NCBI GenBank assembly: GCA_963575745.1
Contig: CAUYUJ010015705.1
Span: 169,359-233,358, forward strand
Length of the DNA stretch: 64,000 nucleotides
Source: Prorocentrum cordatum
Lineage: Eukaryota > Sar > Dinophyceae > Prorocentrales > Prorocentraceae
Direction: 5' to 3'
Shown piece by piece: positions 1-11,323 of this stretch (positions are counted from its first letter, which is position 1; every line of letters begins with the position of its first letter). The position numbers and the translations under genes are program-made. Below the pieces are notes generated by a model. It worked only from the letters and a program-made list of their open reading frames with translations, had not been told where the DNA came from and ran no database searches.

Positions 1-6
1 CACACG

Positions 7-50
<44 letters not shown>

Positions 51-175
51 CACGCCCACACGCCCACGCACATACACATGCACGAACACACACAAACGCA
101 CACACACACACACACACATGCATGCACGCACGCACGCACGCACACACGCACACACACACACGCACTCACGCGTTC
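1..175. repeat. CA/CACG microsatellite
   Basis: Alternating CA with interspersed CACG units fills the first 175 bases and ends just before the unique sequence at about 180. The same tract lies at 19373-19615 with a different copy number, which accounts for part of the length difference between the duplicated segments. Confidence 0.9.
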
Positions 176-566
176 TCTCGCTCCCTATCGATGGCCCCGT
201 GCTGCCCGAGCGCGGCTCGCACGCGCTCGTGCGGGGGCGTGCAGAGCGCAGACAAAGCGATGCCCATTAGGCGTTGATGGGGGTGGTGGCGTCTGGGGGC
301 TGGACCGTCTTGCAGTCGGAGCTCGTTGGCAGGTCGGCCTTGCCAAATCAAGGGAACCCGCATCGTATCATATCGCTTTTCGGTCCCGCGTTGCCCTCGG
401 AAGTGTCTTGTGTATTGTGCCCTCTTGGATATCATGCCGAATCAACTCTGATTGCACTGTGCCGTTGTATTTGGCTTCGTCGGCGCCGTCCGTCCACATC
501 GTCGTCGGCGTCGTCGTCGCTCCTCCTTTCCCTCCTTCTCCTCGCCAGCGGAAGCGAGCCGCCGAG

Positions 567-1701
567 ATGCCGCGCCCCTCGGACCCCCGCGTGGCCCCTC
601 GCACCCCTCCAGGGCCGCCCCCCCCTGGAAGTGGGATGGTGGGGTCGCCGCCGCCAGAGGAGGAGGAGGAGGAGGAGGAGGAGGTAAAGGAGGAGGGCGA
701 CGAGGGCGCGAGGGCTCCCGTGGCGGCGCAGGAGTCGAGGGCGAGGGACAGGCGGCGGCGAAATCGGAAGAGTCGGCCGCAGCAGGGTGCGCCACTGTCT
801 GTGCAGGAGCTCCTCGACAGGTGCAAGCGTAACGTTGCTATCGCACTGAGGGCTGAGAAGATGAGGAAGGAGAACAAGGAGAAGAAGAAGAAGAAGAGGC
901 AGGATGACATGACGAAGTTTGTTGAGATGGAGAAGAGGAAGAGAAAGGAGAGGAAGGCGGAGAGGGAGAAGGCGGAGTTTGAGGAGATGGAGGAGAGGAG
1001 AAGACAGGAAAAGCAGGCGAAGAAGAAGAGGCGGGATGAGAGGACGAAGTTTGAGGAGATGGAGAAGAGGACGAGAAAGGAGAGGAAGGCGGAGAGGGAG
1101 AAGGCGGAGTTTGAGGAGATGGAGGAGAGGAGAAGACAGGAGAGGAAGGCGAAGAAACAGAAGAAGGAAAGGAATGACTTGAAGAAGAGACGTAATGAGG
1201 ACGAGGATGAGGAGGAGGAGGAGGAGGAAGATAAGATGCAGCAGGACCCCTTTCCTCGCTCGTGCTTCCCCACTCCTCACTTCCTCTAGCGCTCCACTCC
1301 CGCTCCCTCTCCACCTATTCCCCATGCTTCCCAAATCCCCCACCCCGCCTCCCCTCGCCTCGCTCTCCCACCCTGCCTACGAGGAGTGGGACGCCTGGTG
1401 CAAGAAGTGGGGCGATGAGCGAGAGGCTGCACGTCTCAGGAGGTTTAGCAGGTGGGAGGAAGCAGACGAGCTGGTCCAGCGCGGGATCATGTCGAAGCGT
1501 CAGGCCCCTCGCCCTCCCCCTCACCACATTGTAATATATATATATGAAAAAAAGCTCCAGGCTGATCAGTGGATCAGCGACGACAGCGAGAGCGACCTGC
1601 TCTCGCGGCAGCGTCGCTGGCGGAAAGAAAAGAAAAAGTTCGCGGAGGACGACGTCCGCAGGCGGCGCCTCCGCCAACGTCGCCTTCTCCTCTCCCCCTA
1701 G
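567..1701 (+). CDS. Spliced gene for a highly charged coiled-coil protein (copy A)
   Basis: I do not recognise the family. The likely start is the ATG at 567. Exon 1 (567-1244) encodes a Pro/Glu-rich start, a basic patch and then a long Lys/Arg/Glu stretch. That stretch contains a repeated block built on KAEREKAEFEEMEERRRQ, which should form a charged alpha-helix or coiled coil. Exon 2 (1384-1503) encodes a Trp-rich segment including YEEWDAWCKKW. Exon 3 starts at 1561 and continues in the same charged style to a TAG at 1699-1701. An alternative is a GAG|GAC donor at 1647 joining an exon at about 1941 (GLGIADRD...). Junctions are phase 0: CAG|GAC...GAG|GAG and CAG|GCC...CAG|GCT, the second giving a 57-base intron. 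GA and GC donors fit dinoflagellates. A nuclear or RNA-associated role is only a guess from composition. Copy B at 20009 preserves the frame, which supports coding. Confidence 0.6.
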
Positions 1702-2345
1702 TCGGCCTCTTCCGCCGATTCCTCCATCCTCCTCCTCCTTGTCCTGTTTCCCTCCACCTTCTCTTGTGCTCCCCCACGCCCCTTCATTATCCTGCTTCTC
1801 CTTCTCCTCCTCCTTCCCTTCCTCCTACCCCTCCTCATCATCCTAACTCCTCCTCTCCCTTCCCCATCCTCCGCATCCTCCTCCTCGCTCCTCCTCCTCC
1901 TTCTCTTCCTCCTTCTCTTCTTCCTCCTTCCCTCTGCCAGGGGCTGGGCATCGCCGATCGCGATGTGGTGCGACGAGACTGGCAGGTCCGCGCCTCCCCA
2001 GGAGGCGGAAGGGAAGAGGAGGATGCGGATGAAGGAGGGGGGGAGAGGGGGAGAGGATACGGGGGGATAAAGGAGGAAGAGGAGGAGGAGGAGGAGGGAG
2101 GAGGAGAAGGAGGATAAAGGAGGAGGAGGAGGAGGAGTAGGAGGAGGAGGAGGAGGAGGAGCCTCGTCCTCCTGTTCCGCACTTCCTCCCTCTCCTCCTC
2201 CCCATCTTCCTCGTCCTCTTCCTCACTTCCTCCCTCTCCGTCTTCCTCGTCCCACTCCTCCTCCTTCCGCTTCCTCCTCTTCCTCCTCCTCCTCCTCCTC
2301 CTCATCTCCCTTCGCCTCCTCCCACTTCCCGCCCCCCTCCTGAGG
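1702..2345. repeat. TCC/GGA-rich low-complexity tract
   Basis: The stretch is mostly CTCCT triplet runs on the plus strand, interrupted at 1940-2110 by GGA runs. A possible exon starts at 1941 after CTGCCAG. Long open frames on both strands here are homopolymeric Ser, Leu, Pro or Glu and are not credible genes. Copy B has the same tract with fewer repeats. Confidence 0.8.
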
Positions 2346-2497
2346 CCACCGCGAACACCGCGAGGGGAGCGGTGAGCGGGCCACGGGAGAGGTGAGCGGT
2401 GAGGCGGGCGCGGCGAAAGAGCGCCCGCCGCCCACCGCCCACCGCCCACCCCCCGCCGCCCGCCGCCCCCCTCCGCCGCCGCCGCCGACGACGATTA

Positions 2498-2680
2498 CAG
2501 TCAACGCGCCTAGTAAGGACGCGCGCCTTCATCCAGGGTATCCTTGCGCCCTTGCCTCTGTGTCCCGTCCTGTGCCGTTGTCACTGCTCGCCCGCCGCCC
2601 AAAAAATCTCAACTTCGGCCTCGAAGGGTCTTGCGTCCTTACCTCGCGCCCTTACTATACGTTCTGGGTTCTGGTTGTAG
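2498..2680 (+). mobile_element. CAGTCAA-family MITE, copy 1
   Basis: The sequence starts CAGTCAACGCGCCTAGTAAG and matches copies at 10804-10976 and, inverted, at 12290-12461 along its whole length, including the internal segment CTTCGGCCTC. The right end is diverged, so the terminal inverted repeat is clear only on the left. It has no coding capacity. It is a non-autonomous DNA element, or a short interspersed repeat with inverted ends. Confidence 0.75.
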
Positions 2681-3047
2681 GTCTACGAGGACAGAGGACA
2701 GATTTCAACAATCAGCCACTATTTCTTAGCTTTCAAAATCGTTTCTTGACCTTCAGAAGCTCTCATTATCGTTTCTCACCCATCATCATCATATCATAGC
2801 TTTCCGCCAAAAAAGTTACCGATTCGCAGCGATCTGCTGAAATTAGTGAAGGCGGCGGGTTTTAACACAGGGGAGACCTGCCGGCGCGACGGGCGAGCAA
2901 GCCCCCAAGCGAGGCTGCCCATTGTTGAGGCTCGACTCGCCCGTTACTCCTGACCCCAATATCGGTCGTGCGATTTTTTCGCGGAGGTTTCCCTGCCGGC
3001 CCCTGCGCCGCAGGCTATGATAAACAGTGCGCGCGGTTGTGACCTAC

Positions 3048-3235
3048 GACACCGTTTGCCAGCCTGGAAGGTGCATTCAGGCGAAACGATTCGAAACATG
3101 GCCACGCGGGTCTAGCAAGTCCATCAGCAGTGCTGTCGACTGTGTGGGCCCTTCCCTGTCTGCACGCCCGTGCTCCTGCGACGCCGTCTGCCGGCCTGGG
3201 TGGTGCATTCAGGTCGCAGAAGGGGATGGGAGGCG
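3048..3235 (+). repeat. Repeated GCCTGG-GGTGCATTCAGG motif
   Basis: GCCAGCCTGGAAGGTGCATTC at 3058 and GCCGGCCTGGGTGGTGCATT at 3190 are related. A third copy of about 55 bases lies inverted at about 32625-32680, inside the retroelement at 25871-35995. The motif also occurs in duplication copy B. This suggests a shared 5' region among retroelement families. Confidence 0.55.
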
Positions 3236-3602
3236 TTTTTGTTTGTTGTTGTTCCCTAAACAGCACCTCGCCTTCAGCGCCGCGTCACGTTCGCCTTTTT
3301 CTGCGAAGGCGTTGTCGACAGAGAGAGCGTGCGCTTGTCCCTAGGGCCAGTTGAAGGGATCGTCTTTCTTCGTATACTTGCCCAATGGGTTCGGAGATTC
3401 TGTGCTAGCAGGGTGGTGCTATCCTGCCGCTTTCGCTTTGCAGGGAACGCCATCGCGAGTGTAGTCATGCGGGCTCGACTGCGCAGCTGGTTCGATCGCG
3501 CCAGGCAAAATCAAGGACATATGTTCGCAACTACTTGCGCAAGTCCGCCAAGCCAACGACAATCTCTCGTGGTGGCAAGGCATCCGAGGTCTCACACTGA
3601 AG

Positions 3603-3972
3603 TTGGACAAGCTGAAACATCTTGGCGCCGCTCTAGATTTCCTCAAGAAGTGGCTCGGTCAGCCACTGGGCGCCGCGGCAGCAGCGCCCACAAAGACGCC
3701 AAATCATTTTTCCCTCACTCAGCACGATACCTGGGCCATCGTTGAATGGAGCCGTCTGGAACGTCTTGGTAAGGTCTTCATGTTCCGGCCAGGGACGGAG
3801 ATACCCGCACGCTCGAATGTTAATCCGCGCGCTCTGCTGCTGAAGGCGCGGGAGGGGGTCGACGACGCAGCGCCAGAGGTTGACCGTTGGAAAGCACGCT
3901 TGATTCTTGACTTGCGGCGGGGCCGTGTGAGCGAGCGGCTTCCGGCTTCCCCAGGTTGGCGTCGCTTGCGGC
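3603..3972 (+). pseudogene. Truncated reverse transcriptase (N-terminal part only), copy A
   Basis: The frame from 3603 encodes a region ending in VDRWKARLILDLRRGRVSE, which has the K-R-I-x-D-L-R pattern found just before the RT palm domain. The same sequence in copy B (23026) runs into an RT motif A. Here it is cut off at 3972 by T-rich DNA, so no catalytic motif remains. The frame continues to 4217 only by reading low-complexity sequence. It is a dead remnant of a retroelement RT. Confidence 0.65.
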
Positions 3973-4548
3973 TTGCGTCGCTTTCGTTTTGGTGTGTGTT
4001 TCCATTGCGTTTCGTCGTGTGCGCTGTCGCTTTGGCGTGTGGTTGTATGTTTTTGCGTTTTTGTTGCACTGATTTGTGTTTTTTGTGTGCGTGTGCGTTG
4101 CGTTGTGTGTTTTTGTGCGTTTGCGTGTGCGTTTATGGTTTTTTTGTATTGTTAAGTGTTTTTTTTTTTTTTTTTTTTTTTTTTACAGTTTGGTATGTAT
4201 TTCTGTCGTATTCGTAGCGTTTTGGGTTTTGTTTTGTTTTGTTGTGCGTTTTTTTGTGTTTTGTGTGGCAGTTCGGTGATTGTGTTGCGTTTTCGGTTCG
4301 GTTTCCTTTTTTTCCGTGCGATCATGTTGGTTTCATGTTTTTTTTTTATATATAAAAAAAATGTCGCATTTTATGTATTTTCGTGTTTTTTTTGGACACG
4401 CGTCGTTTTTGCATGCCGTTGCGTGCGTTTCGTCGTTGCGTGGCATGGCGGCGCGCTTTTCGTGCGCGTTTGGCACCGCGCGCGTCGCTCGCGCCCTCGC
4501 CGAGCGCCGTTCGGGCACGAGCCACGCGCGATCACCCACAGGGACGCG

Positions 4549-4724
4549 CAGCAGTTCTGCAGCAGTTCTGCAGTACTTCTGCAGTACTTCTGCAGCAGCC
4601 CCCAGACGGCGCAGCAGTTCTGCAGTACTTCTGCAGTACTTCTGCAGTACTTCTGCAGCAGCCGCCGAAGGGCGCAGCAGTTCTGCAGCAGTTCTGCAGC
4701 AGTTCTGCAGCAGTTCTGCAGCAG
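4549..4724 (+). repeat. 12-bp CTGCAG(CAG/TAC)TT tandem array
   Basis: The unit CTGCAGCAGTT/CTGCAGTACTT recurs in three blocks separated by short GC-rich spacers (CAGCCCCCAGACGGCG and CAGCCGCCGAAGGGCG). The CAG and TAC variants are ordered differently in each block: CAG-CAG-TAC-TAC, then CAG-TAC-TAC-TAC, then all CAG. Every unit contains a PstI site. The array is open in several frames on both strands, so no coding inference is possible. Confidence 0.9.
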
Positions 4725-5108
4725 CACCGCGCGACGGCGATCGCGTCGGGGTCTGCCCGTCGCCGTTAGTAGGCGAGCGTCGCGTTCGCGCTCCGTTTTG
4801 TGCGTCGGCGCTGCGATTTTTGCGTGCGCGTGTGTATTTTTCTGTTTTGGATGTGATTTTGTGATTTTGGTGTCGGTTGTCTGCGATTTGGATGTGATTT
4901 TGTGATTTTGGTGGTTTGGGTGTGATTTTGTGCGATTTTGCGTGATGTTGGCATGGTGTAGCGCGTGTGGTTGTTTCTATTGCGTTTTTTTTTTTTTTTT
5001 TTTTTTTTGCGGCGTTTGTCTTATGTGTGTTTGTTTTTTTGTTGATTTGCTGTTTTTTCTTCAGGTTGCATGCGTATTTTTTTTTTTTTTTGTGGATATT
5101 TGTGTTTA

Positions 5109-5238
<130 letters not shown>

Positions 5239-5637
5239 TTTTTGTTTTTTTTGGTTTATGCGTCGGTTGATCATGTTTTTTGTTGTTTTTGTGGTGTTTT
5301 ATGGTTGGTTGTGGTTCTTGCTGCATTTGCGGCGTTTTTTGTGTGTGAAGGTGTCTTTTTTGAAAAAATGGCAGCGCAGCTGATTTCGAGCATCGTTGTG
5401 GTATTTTTTTTTGTGTTATGGTGTGTATGTTTGTTCATCTGTGTGGTGTTGTTGTGTATGTATTGTGTTTCGTTGTGTTTCTCGTGTTTGACCTTGCGAG
5501 CTGTCGGTGCGTGTAGCTTTGGCGTTTACTGGTTGGGTTGTTTGGGGTTTTCTGTGGTTTTTTTTTGTTCATTGCTGTTGGTCAGAGCGGTATCGGATGA
5601 GCGGTCTCGCGCCCGTCCCGCTTCCTTCACCCCACTC

Positions 5638-5930
5638 CCCCCCTCCCTCCCGCCACCCTTTCCCCTCCCTCGCTCCTTCTCCTTCCCTCCGCCCCCCCCT
5701 CCCTTCCCTCCTTCTCTCCTCCTCCCTCCCCCCCCCCCCCCCCCCCCCCCCCCCTGCCCCCATCCTCCTCCTTCCCGCGTCCCTCCCCCCTTCCCCCTCC
5801 CCCTCCCTCCCTCCATCCCCATCACCCCCTTCCTGCATCCCCCCCCACTCCCCCCCCCCCCTCTCCCTTCTCCCGCCCCTTTCCTTCCTCTGCCCCACCC
5901 CGCGCCCCTCCCCCCCCCTCGAAGCCCGAA
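5638..5930 (+). repeat. C/T-rich low-complexity tract with a 27-base C run
   Basis: Almost pure pyrimidine (CCCTCC, CCCTTCC), with an uninterrupted C run at 5728-5754. No gene. Confidence 0.9.
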
Positions 5931-5937
5931 TCGAGCC

Positions 5938-7530
5938 TGGCCGCGATGTGCAGCGTTTACGATAGCCGCGAGTGGGCAGCGGTTGCATTATCGCGCGAAG
6001 CCCCCCGCCGCGGCGCAGCGTTTCTGCCCCGCGCTGGCAGGCGTCTCAAAAGGGGAGCAGGTAGGTGCTGCGCCGCGCGACGAGAAGCGCCATGCTCGGT
6101 GGCTGCTCCTTGCGACGGAGCCACGAGGCTTCGGGTGCGAACATCGTGATGGGAGGGTCCAGTTTGGGTAAGCCCCCAGCTCCCAGGGGTCGGCAATGCG
6201 CGATGCCGACGAACATTGCTATGACGCACGGCCGCGGCGATTCCGACGCGCAATTCATGTGCTCCGCGAAATTGCACTGGGTCTCGCGGTGGCTTGGCGG
6301 AAGAAGAAATAAGCGACGCTAGGCCCCGTGGGCGCCCTCGTGGAGACGCCCGCTGGGGGCGCGCGTCGCGGCGGGGGGTCGCTACATCGTCGACGCGTTG
6401 CCAGAGCGCCCTCGTGGATGCGTAGCCAGTTCGGGCACGGCAATTCCCATCGTGAACTCGTGAATCGCCATTTGTGCGACGGTCGGAATAAGGCCCCGCG
6501 GATGGGGCCCGAGCGCCTAACGCGACCGCCTGCTCGCACGAGCGCGACGCCGAACATTTTAGGGTTGCGAATTGCGCTCGGTGCAACCAGGAAGCGCAGA
6601 AAGCTGGAGGCCTGACAGAGCCCGCGTTGCGCAAACATGATGAGCCTGGCGCGGCCGCGGCTGCAGCGTGCTCGACGGGCGGAAGTTCGCCGACAAGAAT
6701 GACCTTCGGGCGCAGCGGAACATTTAGGGCAATGCCCCCGCCGCCGCCCGCCGCAGCTGCGGTCCCGCGATGCCGCGGGCCGCCGCAGCGGAGGAGCGGA
6801 AGGCTCGGCATGCAGGAGGCGGAATGCCATCGCCGAGGGGGATGCGGCAACGGCCTCAGCGGAAGGCGTGGCACCGCCAACCGCCAGCGGCGGCCGTGCC
6901 GCCGCGTGCCGCCCGTGCAGCGGCGGCCCTGTGATGCCGCGTTGAAGCGCGAATGGTGATGGTGATGGGTGGTGGTGGCGAGGTGAGGGTGTCCATGGCG
7001 ATGGGGGTGACGTGCCGCGCCGCGTTCGGTTCCTGGGGAAGGGGGAACTGCCCTCCGCCCCGCGGGCGGCGGGCTTGCGCGCGCGCGCGTGCACGGATGG
7101 GGAAGGGGGGGGCGTGTGGGAAGGAGAGAGGGGGGGGGGGGCGCGCCTTCCGTGAAGAGGCGGAGGGCGGGGGAGGAGGAGAGGAGGAGGAGGGGGGAGG
7201 GAGGAGAAGGAGGGGAATGGGAATGGAAGGGGGGAAACGGGATGCGGATTTCGGATGCGAACACGTTGCCCACCCAAATGCCGCGCCCCAGCAATTTCAC
7301 ATGTCGACGATCTGTGGTGGGAGAGCCCCAGCTCGCCCTTTCCAAACAAATCGAAATATACCTCTTCGCTCTGATTCCGATCGCGAAAACCGATGATGAG
7401 ACGGCGCGTTCGCGTCGAATCGAGCGGCGGCGGCCCTGCCGCCGCCAGCGTTCAACGTTGAGCGCCACCAGTGGTCCAGAATCGGTCGACGTTGAGCGAT
7501 TCGCCGTTTGGGCAAAAGGCCGATAGTTCA
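5938..7530. other. GC-rich unique stretch, no gene recognised
   Basis: Open frames exist on both strands (up to 524 codons on the minus strand), but they are Pro/Arg/His/Ser-rich with no domain, no repeated frame preference and no exon-like island that I can defend. A GGA-rich tract covers about 7105-7235. A GGTGATGGTGATGG microsatellite is at about 6954-6985. Confidence 0.5.
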
Positions 7531-7675
7531 AGGTTGAGCGGTCCCCGCGGTGTCAGGAACGTGTGTTTGTGGTACTGTGTAGATATGTGCGCACCACCTT
7601 TGTACATGCGTACATGCATACACGCATCCATATACATATAGGTGCATATGATTGGCGGTCCTTTTCCGTGCATCC

Positions 7676-7852
7676 ATACATACAAACATACATACATACA
7701 CACATACATACATACATACATACACACATACACACACATACATACACACACATACATACACACACATACATACATACATACATACACACATATATACACA
7801 CAAATACATACATACATGCATGCATACATACATACAAAACTATATACATACA

Positions 7853-7883
<31 letters not shown>

Positions 7884-8070
7884 GTATACACACATATGGT
7901 ATACAATACGCATTACCTCACATTTCCCATTCGCCCTTCCTCCTTCTCCTTCCGTCATTCCTCCATCCTTCCCATGGGTAAATGCACACGCACATGCATA
8001 TACACATACATACATACATACATACATACATACATGCATGCATACATACACACATACATGCATACATTTT
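7676..8070 (+). repeat. CATA/CACA tetranucleotide microsatellite
   Basis: Two long ATAC-type arrays (7676-7885 and 7995-8070) are separated by about 100 bases of unique, pyrimidine-rich DNA. All frames read as His-Thr-Tyr-Ile repeats (Tyr-Val-Cys-Met on the other strand), so the ORFs here are not genes. Confidence 0.95.
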
Positions 8071-8952
8071 TTACATTTACATTCCTGTACAAACACACAT
8101 GCGCTTCCCACTTCCCATTTCCCCTTCTCCCTCCTCTTTCCTTCCTCTCCCTTTCCCCCTCTTGTCCCTTGTCCATTCTTCCCTCCTCCGCCCCCCTCCT
8201 TCCGCCCACCTTTCCCCTCTTCCTCGTTCGACCATTCCATTGATCATGCCGGCCCTTCTTTCTGTTGTGCTCACTCGCTCACCCCCCCCTGTTCGCGCGC
8301 CGGAGGCTCCGCTGATCATCGTGAGCGTTGCTCCTGCCCGCCAGCCGCCAGCCGCACGGAGGAGGAGGGGACAGGAGGAGGAGGAGGAGGAGGAGGAGGA
8401 GGAGGAGGAGGAGGAGGGGGAGGGAGGAGGAGGAGGAGGAGGAGGAGGAGGAGGAGGAGGAGGGGGAGGGGGAGGAGGGAGGAGCGCAGAGTGCAGGGGA
8501 GGGTGAGGAGTGAGGAGGAGGAGGAAGGAGGAGGGGGACGGGGATGTGGCACTGGGCGCTGGCGCGCGCGGCATGCGGAGCGCGGGGCGTCGCCGTGATG
8601 ACGGCCATGTCCGACGCAAGAGGTCATCGTATTCTCCTCCTCCCTGTTCGCCTCCTTCTCATCCTCCGCCCTTCTCCTCCTCCTCCTCCTCCTTCCTCTT
8701 CCTCATCCGCCTCCTCCTCCTCCTCCTCCTGGGCCCGTTCCTCTCTGCTTCGCCTCTCTCATCTCTCATCGCCTCTCGGTGCGCAGAGCGCAGCGGAGGG
8801 GTGGGGAGGAGGAGGGAGGAGGAGGAATGGGGGGTGAGGAAGGATGAGGAGGAGGATGGAGAAGAAGGAGGGGTCAGCGTCGTCGTCGTCGTCATCGTCG
8901 TTCCAAGTTCCAAGGCTACCAGCGAGACAGAGACCTGGCATCTCGCATCTCG

Positions 8953-9074
8953 CATCGCTCGGACGTGTGCATTTCTTTCTCGGCGAACACCCTGGAGGAG
9001 CATCCTGGATCATCGAGCAAAACAACACACGCACGGAACCGAACCATGCACGGGAAATGGACGTCCGAGCGACG
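8953..9074 (+). mobile_element. CATCGCTCGGACG-family MITE, copy 1 (122 bp)
   Basis: Starts CATCGCTCGGACGTGTGCAT and ends near ATGGACGTCCGAGCGACG, so the ends are inverted repeats of about 13-18 bases. The body matches 43955-44075, including the GAGGAGCATC-TGGATCAT and CACGCACG-AACCGAA blocks. No coding capacity. Confidence 0.75.
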
Positions 9075-9325
9075 GCAAGGAGAGAGAGGATGACAGAGGC
9101 GATGTGCTCCGCTCTCCGCGGTTTCGGATCAGCGCAGCGCATGCCCCCCCGCTGGGCCCGCTGGGCCCTGGGTCTGCCCTCGGCAGTGGCGGCGCCAGGC
9201 GCCAGGGGCCAGGGGCACGATGAGGGCAGGGCGGACGAGGAGGAGGAGGAGGAGGAGGACGAAGGATAATCAGAAGTTTAGGTGGAGTGTGGAGTCAGTG
9301 GGTAGAGCTGGAATTGGAAGCAACG

Positions 9326-9399
9326 CGACTCCGACGACGACTCCGACGACGACTCCGACTCCGACTCCGACTCCGACTCCGACTCCGACTCCGACTCCT
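9326..9399 (+). repeat. CGACTC/CGACGA hexamer microsatellite
   Basis: Tandem ACTCCG units with two CGACGA interruptions at the left. The neighbouring GACGATGACGACGACG run at 9405-9432 is related. Confidence 0.9.
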
Positions 9400-9594
9400 C
9401 CCTCCGACGATGACGACGACGTCGACGACGACGGGCCCCAATAGGGTTCCAAGATCTCCCTCGCCCCTCACCCCTCACCATCCCTTCCCCTCAGAAAAAG
9501 TTAGCGCCTTCTCATCCCCCTAACCCCTCATCCCGCATCTCCCTCTATCCTTCTCCTTCGCCCTCCCGCGCGCGGCTCGTGGGTCGGAGGTGCC

Positions 9595-9750
9595 ATGGCG
9601 GCGGCGCCTGCGCTGCTCCAGGCGGCGGTGATCACGGACGACGGCGAGGACGCCGAGGAGAGTGTGGTTCCTGAGGAACCACGCGCGAAGAAGGAGAGCT
9701 CCGATTCGTCAGAGGATGAGAGTTCTGAGGCTCGTGGAGGCTTGCAATAA

Positions 9751-9782
<32 letters not shown>

Positions 9783-11248
9783 TTCGTCGTCGTCTTCGTC
9801 GTCGTCTCGGTCAGCCAGATAACGCTTCGGGTTATTGGAGTCTTGCTTGCTGTTGCGGGGAGCCGCGCAGTTCAGCTCCACGGCGGATCCAAGTGACCGC
9901 GGAGCAACCCAAGAAGTCCCCAAGAGACCCCAAACGGGCCCACGATGCTCCCAAGGGGGCCCCAAGAAGGGCCCCAGAGCCCAGAGCGTCGTCGTCGTCG
10001 TCGTCGTCGTCTAGGTCATCCAGATAACGTTTCGGGTTATTGGAGTCTTGCTTGCTGTTGCGGGGAGCCGCGCAGTTTCCCACGTGCCTCCAGGGGGGCG
10101 TCAGATCTGATCCACGGCGGATCCAAGTGACCACGGACCACGGAGCTCCCCAAGAAGTCCCCCAACGCCCCCAAACGGGCCCACGATGCTCCCAAGGGGG
10201 CCCCAAGAACCAAGAACGGCCCCAGAGCGTCGTCGTCGTCGTCGTGTAGGGCATAGAAGGGCCTGTGATGTTACAGTCTTCCTGGATGGGAATGTACGTC
10301 GGCCTAGGGTCGGTAGGGTTAGGGCCTGTAGGGTTAATAGGATCTGTAGGGCTAGTAAGGTCTGTAGGGTTAGGGTTTGTAGCTGTGGCCCTACGTGCTT
10401 GCTGGTGTTGCCCTAGGCCTTCGGGCGGTGTGGGAGAGGGACTTTGAATTCATGGTGGCCCCAGGGCTCTGAGAAGAAGAAGAAGAAGAGGAAGAGGAAG
10501 AAAAAGAAGGCGTCTGAGAAAGACAAGGATGATGTCGTGGCTCCCAAAGCCAAGGTGGCCAAGCAGAAGTTTTGCAACCTGACTATATGCGAAAAGGCCG
10601 CAGTTGAGAAAGAGCGCTTCTGCCGTGAACACGTCAGTCTCGCCAAGTGCGCGTTCGAGGACGCGAAGCGTCAGGGTGTCAAGCAGCAAGCAAAGTTCCA
10701 GGATGAGAGGAAGAAAGGTGGTGCCGCGTTTGAGTCGTCTCTGAACGCATACGCAGCGCAGTGTCAGGAGGGGCTGGGGTCTGGGGACCTCGGTGTCAAC
10801 ATGCAGTCAACGCGCCTAGTAAGGACGCGCGCCTTCATCTGGGGTACCCTTGTGCCCTTGCCTCTGAGGCCCGTCCTTGCCATTATCACTGGTCGCCCAC
10901 CGCCCTAAAAAAACAAAACTTCGGCCTCCAAGGGTCTTGCGTCCTTATCACACGTCCTTAATACACGTTTTGACTGTAGTTGACGAGCACTTGGTGCACT
11001 ACAACGGGGGATCTGGGATGCGCGCGGTCGAGGTAGAAGACCGCAGAGCAAGACAGAATTGATGCCGAGGCCGTCTCCCGACCTCTGAAGCTCGGTAGCG
11101 CAGTGGTGGGGGGCGGGGGTGAATGAGGGAAGAGTGATGGTTTGATGGTGGGCCCCCGTTCTCTATCCCCCCCTCTCTATCGCTTTCGTTTCCTCTCTCC
11201 TTGCCACTCTCTCCCTCTCCCTCTCTCCCTCTCCCTCTCCCTCTCCCC

Positions 11249-11323
<75 letters not shown>

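Larger units (their letters stand above)
1..3972 (+). repeat. Segmental duplication, copy A (partner 19445-23395)
   Basis: This block aligns from end to end with 19445-23395 in the same orientation. I see only scattered substitutions (for example T/G near 2395 and C/T in the codons around 3812) plus copy-number changes in CA, GGA and GGAGGA tracts. By eye identity exceeds 98%. The copy runs off the left edge of the window. Its right end is sharp: both copies read CGTCGCTTGCGGC and then diverge, into T-rich DNA here and into the rest of a reverse-transcriptase pseudogene in copy B. The repeated unit contains a spliced coiled-coil gene, a MITE and the 5' part of an RT remnant. The spacing of about 19.4 kb suggests a large tandem duplication later disrupted in copy A. 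Confidence 0.93.
8100..9590. other. GGA/TCC triplet-rich spacer upstream of the 9595 gene
   Basis: Contains GGA arrays at 8358-8530, TCC arrays at 8660-8735, GGA runs at 8804-8870 and 9236-9265, and a CGACTC hexamer array at 9326-9399. Apart from the MITE at 8953-9074 nothing gene-like is visible. The promoter or spliced-leader acceptor of the downstream gene should lie near its right end but has no recognisable motif. Confidence 0.6.

Noticed and set aside
368-1343. Long minus-strand frames opposite the coiled-coil gene
   Set aside because: They are Ser/Leu-rich mirror frames of Lys/Glu-rich coding sequence; splice phases and duplicate-copy conservation favour the plus strand.
5957-7531. 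524-codon minus-strand frame
   Set aside because: Low-complexity Pro/Arg/His composition, no domain, and equally long alternatives in other frames; open by GC content only.
7452-8598. Cys/Met/Tyr/Val or His/Thr/Ile repeat frames
   Set aside because: Pure tetranucleotide microsatellite translation.
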